Shown here: positions 36,470-44,051 of the stretch, one piece after another
How positions within the stretch are numbered: the stretch's first letter is position 1
Layout: each line of letters opens with the position of its first letter
Assembly: GCA_026417415.1 (NCBI GenBank)
Contig: JAOADG010000012.1
Span: forward strand, 55,836-119,835
Direction of reading: 5' to 3'
DNA from: a bacterium
Lineage (GTDB): Bacteria; Electryoneota; JAOADG01
DNA length: 64,000 nucleotides
Program-made: the position numbers and the translations under genes
The notes under the pieces: model-generated
What the model was told of the DNA's origin: nothing
Seen by the model: the letters and a program-made list of their open reading frames with translations, nothing else
Database searches by the model: none

Positions 36470-36877
36470 ATGAAAACAAACCAAGAATCCAATAATCGAA
36501 AATTGTACCGAATTTTGGTTGTAGATGATCAACCAGAAATTACGCAAGTATTAGAAGAATTCTTACATAACAAATCGTTTCAAGTCCAAGTCGCCAATTC
36601 TGGAAAACAAGCATTGCAATTATGTCATAATTGGCAACCACACATTGTACTATTGGATATTTTAATGCCAGAAATGGATGGATTTGAAACCTTGTTAAAA
36701 ATTCAAGAATGGAATCCTGATGCAACCGTCATCATGATTACAAGTTTAGATGATATTGAAGCTGGAAAACGTGCTCTTGAATTAGGTGCATCGGACTATA
36801 TTACGAAACCCTTAGATTTCCACTATTTAGAACAAACATTATTGGCAAAACTGACTGCTCTATTTTCTGATATTTAA
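36470..36877 (+). CDS. Single-domain response regulator (CheY-like)
   Basis: 135 residues, a complete receiver and no output domain: acidic pair D19/D20 in LVVDDQPE, phospho-acceptor D63 in LLDILMPEMDGFE, T91 in IMITS, K113 in YITKPL. It may pass phosphate on or act by protein contact. No kinase gene is adjacent; the nearest sensor-like protein is at 20010 and lacks an ATPase domain. Lies 26 bases after the nucleotidase gene. Confidence 0.9.
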   Translation: MKTNQESNNRKLYRILVVDDQPEITQVLEEFLHNKSFQVQVANSGKQALQLCHNWQPHIVLLDILMPEMDGFETLLKIQEWNPDATVIMITSLDDIEAGKRALELGASDYITKPLDFHYLEQTLLAKLTALFSDI

Positions 36878-36894
36878 GGAATACAACGCCTAAA

Positions 36895-37842
36895 TTGAAA
36901 ACTTTTCATCAGGAATTGATCCACCCCAATCGTGTACTCATCGTTACTTGTGGGACGCTATCGGATATTATCATTGCAACCTCAGTCATTGAAACAGTTT
37001 ATAGCATCAATCCAAACCTACAATTGGCCTTAGCATTACCAAAAATTTATCAAACACTATTCCAAAACGATCACAGAGTACAATACTTTTTTCCATTAAA
37101 CGGAAATTTTTCAAAACCCTCCAATTGGAATGCACCATCACTGGCAAGCGTGTTGCAATTTGCTCCCGATTGGATCATTGGAGTCCATAAGCCGACGTTT
37201 CGCTTACTTATAACTTTTTGGGATGCCATCAAAATAGGTTTATTTCATGCAAATCACACCAAAAATATTTACGCTTACCAATTAGATTATCTTTTCTCTT
37301 TAGAAAACTACAAAAACAATGCTCTACCATCACCTTTTACAGATAAATTCTCTTTTCAACCTCCAAACCTGATTCTATCTAATAAAGAATTTTCAAACGC
37401 ACAATCTTCTTGGTGCAATGATAAGACACACAAAATTCTTCTTGCACCAATCAATGAAAGAAAAACTCACGAATGGATTGAACTCCACCGTTACCTTTTA
37501 GACCGTGGATACAATGCTGTTTTATTAACCAATTCGGATATTTCAAAATTTCAATTGGATTTGCCTATCCAGCGTCATTTGGTAAAAGTCGTTTCTGTTG
37601 AAGAACAATTGCCTATAATCCTTGCGCTTATAGCCACTTCAAATCTTTGTATAACCACTTCAAATGGTTTAGCATCCTTTTCTACAATGAAGGGGATACC
37701 AGTATTGAAATGGAATAGAACAGAATTTACCAACTGGTACAACCAATCTCTGATGGATGATCTTTCTACTTTCGTTACTTTTCCTCCCAACGTACAATCC
37801 ATAATGGAGTGGATTCTTCATAAAATCTCCTTCACATCTTGA
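36895..37842 (+). CDS. Glycosyltransferase family 9-like (heptosyltransferase-like) protein
   Basis: 315 residues from a TTG start, with AAGGA about 15 bases before it. N-terminal RVLIVTCGTLSDIIIATSVI matches the start of the GT9 GT-B fold, and the C-terminal half has ILALIATSNLCITTSNGLAS followed by GIPVLKW, which corresponds to the GT9 donor-site region. The usual DTG is replaced by TSNG, so the protein is divergent. Likely role: sugar addition to lipopolysaccharide core. Shares the upstream unit with the response regulator; a new promoter overlaps its stop codon. Confidence 0.65.
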   Translation: MKTFHQELIHPNRVLIVTCGTLSDIIIATSVIETVYSINPNLQLALALPKIYQTLFQNDHRVQYFFPLNGNFSKPSNWNAPSLASVLQFAPDWIIGVHKPTFRLLITFWDAIKIGLFHANHTKNIYAYQLDYLFSLENYKNNALPSPFTDKFSFQPPNLILSNKEFSNAQSSWCNDKTHKILLAPINERKTHEWIELHRYLLDRGYNAVLLTNSDISKFQLDLPIQRHLVKVVSVEEQLPIILALIATSNLCITTSNGLASFSTMKGIPVLKWNRTEFTNWYNQSLMDDLSTFVTFPPNVQSIMEWILHKISFTS

Positions 37843-37867
37843 CATATCCTATTTGAAAACCTATAAT
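37839..37867 (+). promoter_or_regulatory. Consensus sigma70 promoter of the haem-barrel gene
   Basis: TTGACA, 17-base spacer, TATAAT: a perfect match to the sigma70 consensus. The -35 box overlaps the stop codon of the previous gene. Transcription is expected to start near 37874, 17 bases before the ATG, with AAAGGAG between. Confidence 0.85.
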
Positions 37868-37890
37868 CAAAATTTTTCAAAGGAGTTGCA

Positions 37891-38988
37891 ATGAAAAAAT
37901 GGATCATACTTTGCATCTTGATGTTGTGTTTGCCAATTTATGCATTACCAAGGTTTTCTGCGAACTATGAACAAAACTGCTTTTTATGTCATTCAAATCC
38001 TTCAGGTGGTGGACAGCGTTCTTCATTTGGTTCAAAATTCTTTGCAATTCACGAATTGTCTATCTATTCACCAAAAGAAGTTGAAACTGAGTTTTCAAAT
38101 TACAATCCACAAATAGTACCGGGACTGTTAATAGGTGCTGACTTGCGAACAATCTGGTTTGCAGACGATTCTTTGAAATATAATTCTTATCTTCAAATGC
38201 AAGGTGATTTACAGGTATCCTTTGAACCCACAACTTTTTTCTCGATTTATTATCAACAAGGTTTAACCGGTGTGTTTCAAGTTTTTGCGAAATCCAATTT
38301 TTCCTTCTTAAAAAGTTACATTAAAGTAGGAAAATTCAGACCCGATTACGGTTGGTGGACAGATGATCATACCGCTTTTACACGTGCTCCTTTACGATGG
38401 CGTGAAAGATATACCGATACGGGAGTAGAAGTAGGGTTACATCCGGAAAGGTGGTTCGCAACGTTCGGTATATTTAACGGAACGGGAAACGCTGCTACTG
38501 ATGACAATCCGCAAAAAGCTTACAGTGCTTCAATTCGTTATCGACCAAAATTAGGTCCATTTAAAATTGCTATCGGTACATCCTATTACAGTTCGTCCGA
38601 GCCATTACTCGTATTCGGTGGAAAAAGAGGGAACACAAGCATTTTTGGTCCACATTTTTCGTTTGCTTTCAAGAATCTGGGTATTCAAAGTGAAGTGGAT
38701 TGGAAAATTGAGCGTACCACATCAGAAAAGAAAATCGGTGTATATTCTTCAAATGCAGTTTATTACACTTTTACAAAAGGTGTAACATCAGTTTTAACCT
38801 ATGATTTTATTGATCCTGATCAAGACAAACGTACTGGTTCAAACACTCGTTATGGAGTAGGAATGCAAATTTTTCCAACTCCATTCGTTGAAATTTCACC
38901 ATCGGTTCGTATTACGGAGTATAGTGCTGCAAATGGAAAAAAATCTAAAGTCACTTCAGGAATCATGATGCTGCATTTTTTCTATTAA
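37891..38988 (+). CDS. Outer-membrane beta-barrel protein with N-terminal CxxCH haem site
   Basis: 365 residues. Signal peptide 1-18, then SANYEQNCFLCHSNPSGGG with one c-type haem motif (C30-C33-H34), then about 290 residues of barrel-like strands with aromatic girdles, ending in MMLHFFY, a typical C-terminal phenylalanine/tyrosine strand. The order haem site plus barrel suggests a porin whose plug carries one haem, so it may conduct electrons across the outer membrane or bind a partner cytochrome. Driven by a consensus promoter and followed by a monohaem lipoprotein gene. Function by inference. Confidence 0.7.
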   Translation: MKKWIILCILMLCLPIYALPRFSANYEQNCFLCHSNPSGGGQRSSFGSKFFAIHELSIYSPKEVETEFSNYNPQIVPGLLIGADLRTIWFADDSLKYNSYLQMQGDLQVSFEPTTFFSIYYQQGLTGVFQVFAKSNFSFLKSYIKVGKFRPDYGWWTDDHTAFTRAPLRWRERYTDTGVEVGLHPERWFATFGIFNGTGNAATDDNPQKAYSASIRYRPKLGPFKIAIGTSYYSSSEPLLVFGGKRGNTSIFGPHFSFAFKNLGIQSEVDWKIERTTSEKKIGVYSSNAVYYTFTKGVTSVLTYDFIDPDQDKRTGSNTRYGVGMQIFPTPFVEISPSVRITEYSAANGKKSKVTSGIMMLHFFY

Positions 38989-39011
38989 TTTTGGAAAGGA
39001 GTAGTGGGTTG

Positions 39012-39416
39012 ATGAAAATACAATTTCTATTTTCTATTTTTGTTTTTCTTTCTTTTATAGGATGCCAAGACGAGGGGAGTCCTGTTTCTCCTAATCCAAA
39101 CAATGGTGGTAGTTCCAATATTTCATATTCCTCTACCATATTACCCATTTTGAATGCAAACTGTGTCAGTTGCCATGGTTCAAGTGGTGGATGGTCTGTA
39201 TCCGCATTAACGACAGCAGTGAATAATCGTACCTTAATGAGTTTAAGAGGTGCAAGTGGTGATCGTTTGATTACACCGAATGATCCGGCACAATCTGAAA
39301 TTTATGATCGGATTACTGATGATAACCCATCAAGACGGATGCCACCTTCAGGTTCATTAACAACTGAACAAATCAATTTAATTAGAAACTGGATCACACA
39401 AGGTGCAAATCCATAA
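39012..39416 (+). CDS. Monohaem c-type cytochrome lipoprotein
   Basis: 134 residues. The ATG was chosen because it gives a clean lipoprotein signal ending SFIGC (C18); GGAAAGGAG lies 10-20 bases before. A Ser/Pro/Asn linker precedes SSTILPILNANCVSCHGSSGG with the CxxCH at 51-55, and the domain ends RMPPSGSLTTEQINLIRNWI, where the Met may be the sixth iron ligand. This is the small cytochrome c fold found in Planctomycete-type and FCB cytochromes. Probably the soluble-side partner of the barrel protein just upstream (23-base gap). Confidence 0.85.
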   Translation: MKIQFLFSIFVFLSFIGCQDEGSPVSPNPNNGGSSNISYSSTILPILNANCVSCHGSSGGWSVSALTTAVNNRTLMSLRGASGDRLITPNDPAQSEIYDRITDDNPSRRMPPSGSLTTEQINLIRNWITQGANP

Positions 39417-39471
39417 CAAATAAGGAACGAATTGAAGTATATTTCATTAACCTTAATAAAGGAAAACAATC

Positions 39472-40764
39472 GTGTCACTTTGGTTAAAGAATGTAATCCA
39501 TGGTGAAGATAGCGTCACTATCCAAATAGTGGACGAATATATAGTGAAAATTTATAGACAAAATGACACTCCGATCATCTCTACTGAAGACGAAGTAATC
39601 GAAGGAAATCATTCACTTCGTGTTTTACCTTCGTTATTCAATGGACATACCCATGCTTCTATGACGTTGTTTCGTAGTTATGGGGATGATTTGCCGTTAA
39701 TGAGATGGCTACAAGAAAAAATATGGCCCCTTGAAAATGGAATTACGGAAGAGTTTGTAGAATGGGGAATGCGTTTAGCAATTTTAGAAATGATTAAAAC
39801 AGGGACTACAGGTTTTAATGATATGTATTGGCATTACACCGCTTGTGCGAAAGTGGTTGAAGAAATGGGAATTCACGGAGTACTGAGTGGTGTCTTTGTA
39901 GATTTGTTTGACAATAACAGAGCAAAAGAGCAGCAACAACTTAATGAAGAATTATACTGGATGACTAAAGAACGTTTTCCAAAATATGTTCAATTTGCAA
40001 TTGGTCCACATGCTATCTATACCGTAAGCGAAAACAGCTTGAGGTGGGCAGCTGAGTTTACCGAAACGCACCAACTGCCATTACACATTCATCTTGCTGA
40101 AACAGAGCATGAAGTTATTGAATGTAAAAAACAACATCAAGGAAAATCGCCTGTTGAATATTTGAATTCCTTACATTTAGTTTCACCTCGATTAAAAGCT
40201 GCCCATGTAATTCATGTGAGTGATCAGGATCGAGCAATTTTATCTGAAAAGCAAGCTACTGTAATTCACAATCCTACATCAAATATGAAACTGGCTGTGG
40301 GTGGTCCATTCAATTTACCCCAAATGTTATCTGTAGGAATACAACCAATTTTAGGTACGGATGGTGCAGGTTCAAACAATTCATTGGATATGTTTCAAGA
40401 AATGAAAATTGCAGCGTTATTGCAGAAGCACGCATGGGGAGATCCTGAAGTTGCACCTGCCAATACGGTATGGGAAATGGCAACCAAACATGCGTGGAAA
40501 CAATTTGGATATAATGCAGGAGAAATTGCTGAAGGCAAATTAGCGGAAATTATTTTAGTGAATGAAAAAGATGTTTCAATGGTACCCGATCACAATTATA
40601 TAAGCAATTTGGTTTATAGTGCTAATGGACATATCGTGGACACAACCATATCTTCAGGGCGTGTTCTAATGAAACATCGAAAAGTAAAGGGAGAAGAAGA
40701 GATAATTCAAGAGTTTTGTAAAATCGCGAAAAAATTTGTACAAAGAAAACATCAAAATTTGTAG
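39472..40764 (+). CDS. Amidohydrolase: 5-methylthioadenosine/S-adenosylhomocysteine deaminase type
   Basis: 430 residues, GTG start behind AAAGGAAA. Metal-binding FNGHTHASMTLFRSYGDDLPL (H59, H61), IHLAETEHEV, HVIHVSD and the catalytic LGTDGAGSNNSLDMFQEM are those of the MtaD/SAH-deaminase group of the TrzN/AtzB-like amidohydrolases. It would deaminate SAH, MTA or related adenosines to the inosyl form. Related deaminases (guanine, cytosine) are less likely by the DGAGSNNS motif. Six bases before the glycyl-tRNA synthetase gene. Confidence 0.88.
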   Translation: MSLWLKNVIHGEDSVTIQIVDEYIVKIYRQNDTPIISTEDEVIEGNHSLRVLPSLFNGHTHASMTLFRSYGDDLPLMRWLQEKIWPLENGITEEFVEWGMRLAILEMIKTGTTGFNDMYWHYTACAKVVEEMGIHGVLSGVFVDLFDNNRAKEQQQLNEELYWMTKERFPKYVQFAIGPHAIYTVSENSLRWAAEFTETHQLPLHIHLAETEHEVIECKKQHQGKSPVEYLNSLHLVSPRLKAAHVIHVSDQDRAILSEKQATVIHNPTSNMKLAVGGPFNLPQMLSVGIQPILGTDGAGSNNSLDMFQEMKIAALLQKHAWGDPEVAPANTVWEMATKHAWKQFGYNAGEIAEGKLAEIILVNEKDVSMVPDHNYISNLVYSANGHIVDTTISSGRVLMKHRKVKGEEEIIQEFCKIAKKFVQRKHQNL

Positions 40765-40770
40765 GAACGT

Positions 40771-42165
40771 ATGGACAGAACAAAAATCATGGACAAATTG
40801 GTCGCGCTTTCAAAAAGGCGTGGCTTTGTATTTCAATCTTCTGAAATTTACGGCGGATTAAATTCATGTTGGGATTATGGTCCGTTAGGAATCGAATTAA
40901 AAAACAACATCGCTCAATTGTGGTGGGATGAGATGACATGGTGGCATGAAAACATTGTAGGATTAGATGCTTCCATTCTTATGCATCCACGTGTTTGGGA
41001 AGCCAGTGGACACGTTGCCGGTTTTAGTGATCCATTGGTGGATTGTAAAACCTGTAAAAGCAGATTTCGTTTCGATCAATTACCAATTGATCAAACTGAA
41101 GCGCAAGTGCGAACGTGGAAACTTCCAAATGGTGAAAAAGGAACTACACCGCAACGAGAAGATCGTAAGTACTGTCCCAACTGTGGTTCTTCCGATTTAT
41201 CGGATGTTAGACAATTTAATCTTATGTTCAAGACCTTTATGGGTCCAGTAGAAGATTCGGCCGCTATTGTCTATCTTAGGCCCGAAACAGCACAAGGAAT
41301 TTATGTCAATGCGTTAACTATTGCCGAAGTCATGCGATTAAAACCTCCATTTGGAATTGCACAAATTGGAAAAGCATTTCGTAATGAAATTACACCCGGA
41401 AATTTCATATTCCGTACTCGTGAATTTGAACAAATGGAAATGCAATTTTTTGTGAAACCCACGGAAGATCAAAAATGGATGGAGTATTGGTTAGACAAAC
41501 GTTTCCAATACAATTCAGAAAAACTCGGATTGTCAAAAGAACGGTTACGATTGCATCAACATACAGAAAAAGAATTGGCGCATTATGCGAAATCTGCTTA
41601 TGACATTGAATACGAATTTCCATTTGGTTGGAGTGAGTTAGAAGGAATTCACAATCGTACCGATTTTGATCTAAGTCGTCATGAAGAGTATTCTGGCAAA
41701 TCCCTTAAAATCTTTGACGAAGAGACCAAAGAAAAGTACATTCCATATATTATTGAAACCAGTGCAGGACTTACACGTTCTATGTTAGCGCTAATGTGTG
41801 ATAAATATGACGAAGATGAGCAAGAAGGTGAAATCCGTGTTGTGCTGCGACTGCCACCGCATTTGGCGCCGATTAAAGCGGCTGTATTTCCTTTAATGAA
41901 AAAAGATGGATTACCAGAAATTGCAGAGAATCTTTATCGTACATTACGAAAAAGACACAAGGTATTTTTTGATGTGACTGGTTCAATTGGGAAGCGCTAT
42001 CGTAGAATGGATGAAATTGGTACACCATTTGGTATTACCATTGACTACGAATCCAAAGAGGATCAATCAGCAACCATTCGGTATCGTGATACACTTCAAC
42101 AGATCAGGATTTCACTTGATAAAATTCCTGAATGGTTGGATCAGAATATCGCGTTGGAACGATAG
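40771..42165 (+). CDS. glyS: Glycyl-tRNA synthetase, class II single-chain type
   Basis: 464 residues, the archaeal/Gram-positive alpha2 form rather than the alpha2beta2 GlyQ/GlyS form. N-terminal KRRGFVFQSSEIYGGLNSCW and DYGPLG are diagnostic. Two Cys pairs (CKTCKSRF and YCPNCGSSDL) suit the zinc site. Motif 2 is FRNEITPGNFIFRTREFEQMEMQFF; motif 3 lies in IIETSAGLTRSMLALM. C-terminal anticodon-binding domain from APIKAAVFPL. The rnpB promoter begins right after its stop. Confidence 0.96.
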   Translation: MDRTKIMDKLVALSKRRGFVFQSSEIYGGLNSCWDYGPLGIELKNNIAQLWWDEMTWWHENIVGLDASILMHPRVWEASGHVAGFSDPLVDCKTCKSRFRFDQLPIDQTEAQVRTWKLPNGEKGTTPQREDRKYCPNCGSSDLSDVRQFNLMFKTFMGPVEDSAAIVYLRPETAQGIYVNALTIAEVMRLKPPFGIAQIGKAFRNEITPGNFIFRTREFEQMEMQFFVKPTEDQKWMEYWLDKRFQYNSEKLGLSKERLRLHQHTEKELAHYAKSAYDIEYEFPFGWSELEGIHNRTDFDLSRHEEYSGKSLKIFDEETKEKYIPYIIETSAGLTRSMLALMCDKYDEDEQEGEIRVVLRLPPHLAPIKAAVFPLMKKDGLPEIAENLYRTLRKRHKVFFDVTGSIGKRYRRMDEIGTPFGITIDYESKEDQSATIRYRDTLQQIRISLDKIPEWLDQNIALER

Positions 42166-42169
42166 GAAG

Positions 42170-42198
42170 CTAACAGCAGAGGATCAATTTCGTATTCT
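42170..42198 (+). promoter_or_regulatory. Probable promoter of RNase P RNA
   Basis: CTAACA, 17-base spacer, TATTCT. It is a moderate sigma70 match, but the predicted transcription start, near 42205, agrees with the 5' end of helix P1 of the RNA (42206). Confidence 0.55.
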
Positions 42199-42205
42199 TT
42201 ATTGG

Positions 42206-42560
42206 AGGAGAAACAGACGGTCGCATCTTGAAGAAAGATGAGGAACGTCCGGTCCCGTGTGGAGAAGACGCCTGCTAACTGCAGGGCAAGGTAACTTGCA
42301 GATAGGGCAACAGAAAACAAACCGTCAGTCCTTGGGCTGATAAGGGTGAAAAGGTGGGGTAAGAGCCCACCGCATTTTTGGTAACAAAAATGGCAGTGCA
42401 ACCCTCGTCTCGGGCAACATCAAATAGATACGGTTCCGAAAGGATTACGTCTCCACCGTAAGAGGAAACTCGCCGTACGGGTAGATGGCTAGAGGCAATT
42501 GGTGACAATTGTCCCAGAGAAATGACCGTCCACGACAGAAACCGGCGTATCGTTTCTCCT
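42206..42560 (+). ncRNA. rnpB: RNase P RNA, bacterial type A
   Basis: Catalytic RNA that matures the 5' ends of tRNAs. Ends were set by helix P1: AGGAGAAAC (42206-42214) pairs with GTTTCTCCT (42552-42560). Conserved core elements appear in order: GAGGAACGTCCGG (42240 on), GGGCAACAGAAAACAAACCG, GGTAAGAGCCCACCGC (near 42358) and GACAGAAACCGGCGTAT near the 3' end. About 355 nt, normal for type A. Frames on the opposite strand here are not genes. It lies tail-to-tail with the gene of its own protein subunit. Confidence 0.95.
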
Positions 42561-42571
42561 ACACCGATTTA

Positions 42572-42602
42572 CTCCATAGCCGAATGGCTATGGAGTTTTT
42601 TT
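42572..42602 (+). terminator. Terminator of rnpB, possibly shared with rnpA
   Basis: CTCCATAGCC-GAAT-GGCTATGGAG then TTTTTTT. Perfect 10-bp stem. The last codons of convergent rnpA (stop at 42588-42590) lie inside it; the minus-strand side has only a short, interrupted T stretch. Confidence 0.92.
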
Positions 42603-42995
42603 ATTCTCGAATTTCACTATGGCACGAGAAATTGTATCAAGAAAGTCATCTTGGATATTGCTATTCCAACTAAAAAGTAACGTGTTGACACGGATGATTA
42701 ACTGTCCTGTAGGTGGCAACAATGACCAATGGTGACGAATGAATTCTCTTATCAAACGTTTGGTGCGATTCCTTTTTACTGCACGTCCTATTTTTCGTGG
42801 TACATGAATGGCAATTTGTAGCGGTTGCTCCGAGAGCAAAAACCAAATGGTAAAGTATTTTCCATATTGCTTCGTTCCATTTCTAAAGATGTTTTCAAAA
42901 TCCCGTTGAAGATGGATTCTTCGCCATTTGGGAAACCCAAAGGGTTTGGTGTAAAGGTACTTTTGCTGTTCTGAAAATGTAGGATCGGAATTCAT
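42588..42995 (-). CDS. rnpA: RNase P protein component
   Basis: Small basic protein subunit of RNase P, which binds the pre-tRNA leader and the RNA core. 135 residues from the ATG at 42995; the frame is open to 43064 but the extra part would run through the L34 terminator and overlap rpmH. Family features: WRRIHLQRDFENIFRNGTKQYGKYF, IAIHVPRKIGRAVKRNRTKRLIREFIR (the RNR signature) and IIRVN. Follows rpmH as in most bacteria. No strong Shine-Dalgarno is seen (AAAGAT only). Confidence 0.92.
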   Translation of the reverse strand: MNSDPTFSEQQKYLYTKPFGFPKWRRIHLQRDFENIFRNGTKQYGKYFTIWFLLSEQPLQIAIHVPRKIGRAVKRNRTKRLIREFIRHHWSLLPPTGQLIIRVNTLLFSWNSNIQDDFLDTISRAIVKFENKKTP

Positions 42996-43008
42996 ATCTT
43001 TGAATAAA

Positions 43009-43039
43009 CAAAAAAAAGCCCGCCAATAAAAAGCGGGCT
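43009..43039 (-). terminator. Terminator or attenuator between rpmH and rnpA
   Basis: On the minus strand AGCCCGC, 9-base loop, GCGGGCT followed by TTTTTTTTG. It lies after the rpmH stop and 14 bases before the rnpA start, so it should end most rpmH transcripts and let a fraction through to rnpA. Confidence 0.85.
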
Positions 43040-43060
43040 GTCCAAGAAAATAAGATTTTT

Positions 43061-43213
43061 TCAAGAAGGAATGGTATCACTGACTGTTAAAACTTTTCTA
43101 CCACGTGCTCTGCGGGCGGACAATACTTTTCGTCCATTTTTTGTAGCCATTCGTGCACGAAAGCCATGTTTGTTTCTGCGACGACGGTTAGATGGTTGAT
43201 ACGTTCTTTTCAT
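43061..43213 (-). CDS. rpmH: 50S ribosomal protein L34
   Basis: 50 residues beginning [20 protein letters not shown] and continuing [20 protein letters not shown], the near-invariant L34 sequence, with a six-residue acidic/hydroxyl tail (VSDTIPS end). Short, highly basic, part of the large subunit. The start is fixed by family length; TGAGGACTTT precedes it. First gene of rpmH-rnpA on the minus strand. dnaA and yidC, often near this pair, are not in the window. Confidence 0.97.
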   Translation of the reverse strand: MKRTYQPSNRRRRNKHGFRARMATKNGRKVLSARRARGRKVLTVSDTIPS

Positions 43214-43269
43214 AAAGTCCTCAAAACTATTTAATTAGATCAACGAAATTCTATCTTCCAAAGTAAACA

Positions 43270-43298
43270 AGTATAAAATTTTCCATTTGCAAATGCAA
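43270..43298 (-). promoter_or_regulatory. Sigma70-type promoter of rpmH
   Basis: On the minus strand TTGCAT, 17-base spacer, TATACT. Transcription should start near 43263, about 50 bases before the rpmH ATG. The -35 box is inside the GCAAAT repeat. Confidence 0.6.
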
Positions 43299-43306
43299 AT
43301 GCAAAT
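43284..43306. repeat. Three GCAAAT repeats with a 12-bp palindrome at the rpmH promoter
   Basis: GCAAAT three times in tandem (43289-43306); the first overlaps the perfect palindrome CATTTGCAAATG (43284-43295). Overlaps the -35 region and spacer of the rpmH promoter. May be an operator or chance low complexity. Confidence 0.5.
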
Positions 43307-43319
43307 GATCAATCTTCTA

Positions 43320-44024
43320 TCAATTCCCTTTGTTTTGAAAAAAATCTTGTACATTCTGTTTAGTGTAACCTGAAAGCGGTTCAAACAAATTTTCATCAAT
43401 ACTTTGATTTTCTTCTATTTTTGTTACTGTTGTTGTGGTTACACTATTCATTGAAGTAATTCTAACTTCAATCGGAAAACCATCTCCAAATACAGGTAGA
43501 ATTGAATCGAATCCATCTTTGGATGGGCTTAGCAATTGCAAGATTTTATGAAGATAGGTCTTTCCATAAGGATAACTTTTTTTCGAAATCCATATGGATT
43601 GACTATCAGCAAAAAGAAATAGACCAAATCGTTTTTCTGGTATCATAGCAACTTCAAAACAATCCCAATTTCCAATTCGGCGTTCTTTACCGGTCCTACG
43701 AAAAAGTTCTGCAAATGATCCAGTAGGTTTGATTGGGTCTTGAGAATTGGACGAACTTAGTTGTTGAATGGTTTCGGAATTAATCTCATTGTATGTTTGA
43801 GTAGTTTTTTCAAAGATCCATATCAATTCTTTATCCATCCTACCAATCACAATGGAACCATTTTCTTCGGTACGAAATTTATCTTTGGTAATGTAAGTTT
43901 TGGTAGTAAAGGCAGGAGCACCGTAAGAGGGTTCACTTTTGGTTTCTTGATAGACAATGATGCCAGTTGCTGCCCAACTTACATGCGAGAGAAAAAGTAG
44001 TAAGCTTAGTATTCTATGAATCAT
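43320..44024 (-). CDS. Exported DUF4412-like protein
   Basis: 234 residues from an ATG behind AAGGTGA. Signal peptide 1-18 (...HVSWA). The mature part is a beta-rich periplasmic domain: YQETKSEP, TKTYITKDKFRTEENGSIVI, DKELIWIFEKTTQTYNEI, typical of DUF4412/LolA-like proteins. No lipobox. Function unknown. It follows the epimerase gene on the same strand with a 27-base gap. Confidence 0.65.
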   Translation of the reverse strand: MIHRILSLLLFLSHVSWAATGIIVYQETKSEPSYGAPAFTTKTYITKDKFRTEENGSIVIGRMDKELIWIFEKTTQTYNEINSETIQQLSSSNSQDPIKPTGSFAELFRRTGKERRIGNWDCFEVAMIPEKRFGLFLFADSQSIWISKKSYPYGKTYLHKILQLLSPSKDGFDSILPVFGDGFPIEVRITSMNSVTTTTVTKIEENQSIDENLFEPLSGYTKQNVQDFFQNKGN

Positions 44025-44051
44025 TTGCAAGTCACCTTCTAAATAAAATTT

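Noticed and set aside
37142..37157. TGGCA-N6-TTGC sigma54-like sequence
   Set aside because: Has GG-N10-GC spacing but lies inside the GT9-like coding sequence, far from any start codon; likely chance.
42141..42508. Open frames on the minus strand (up to 86 codons)
   Set aside because: They lie over the RNase P RNA, whose conserved elements explain the sequence.
42996..43064. 23-residue N-terminal extension of the RNase P protein
   Set aside because: The extension would be encoded by the terminator hairpin and overlap rpmH; family length fits the start at 42995.
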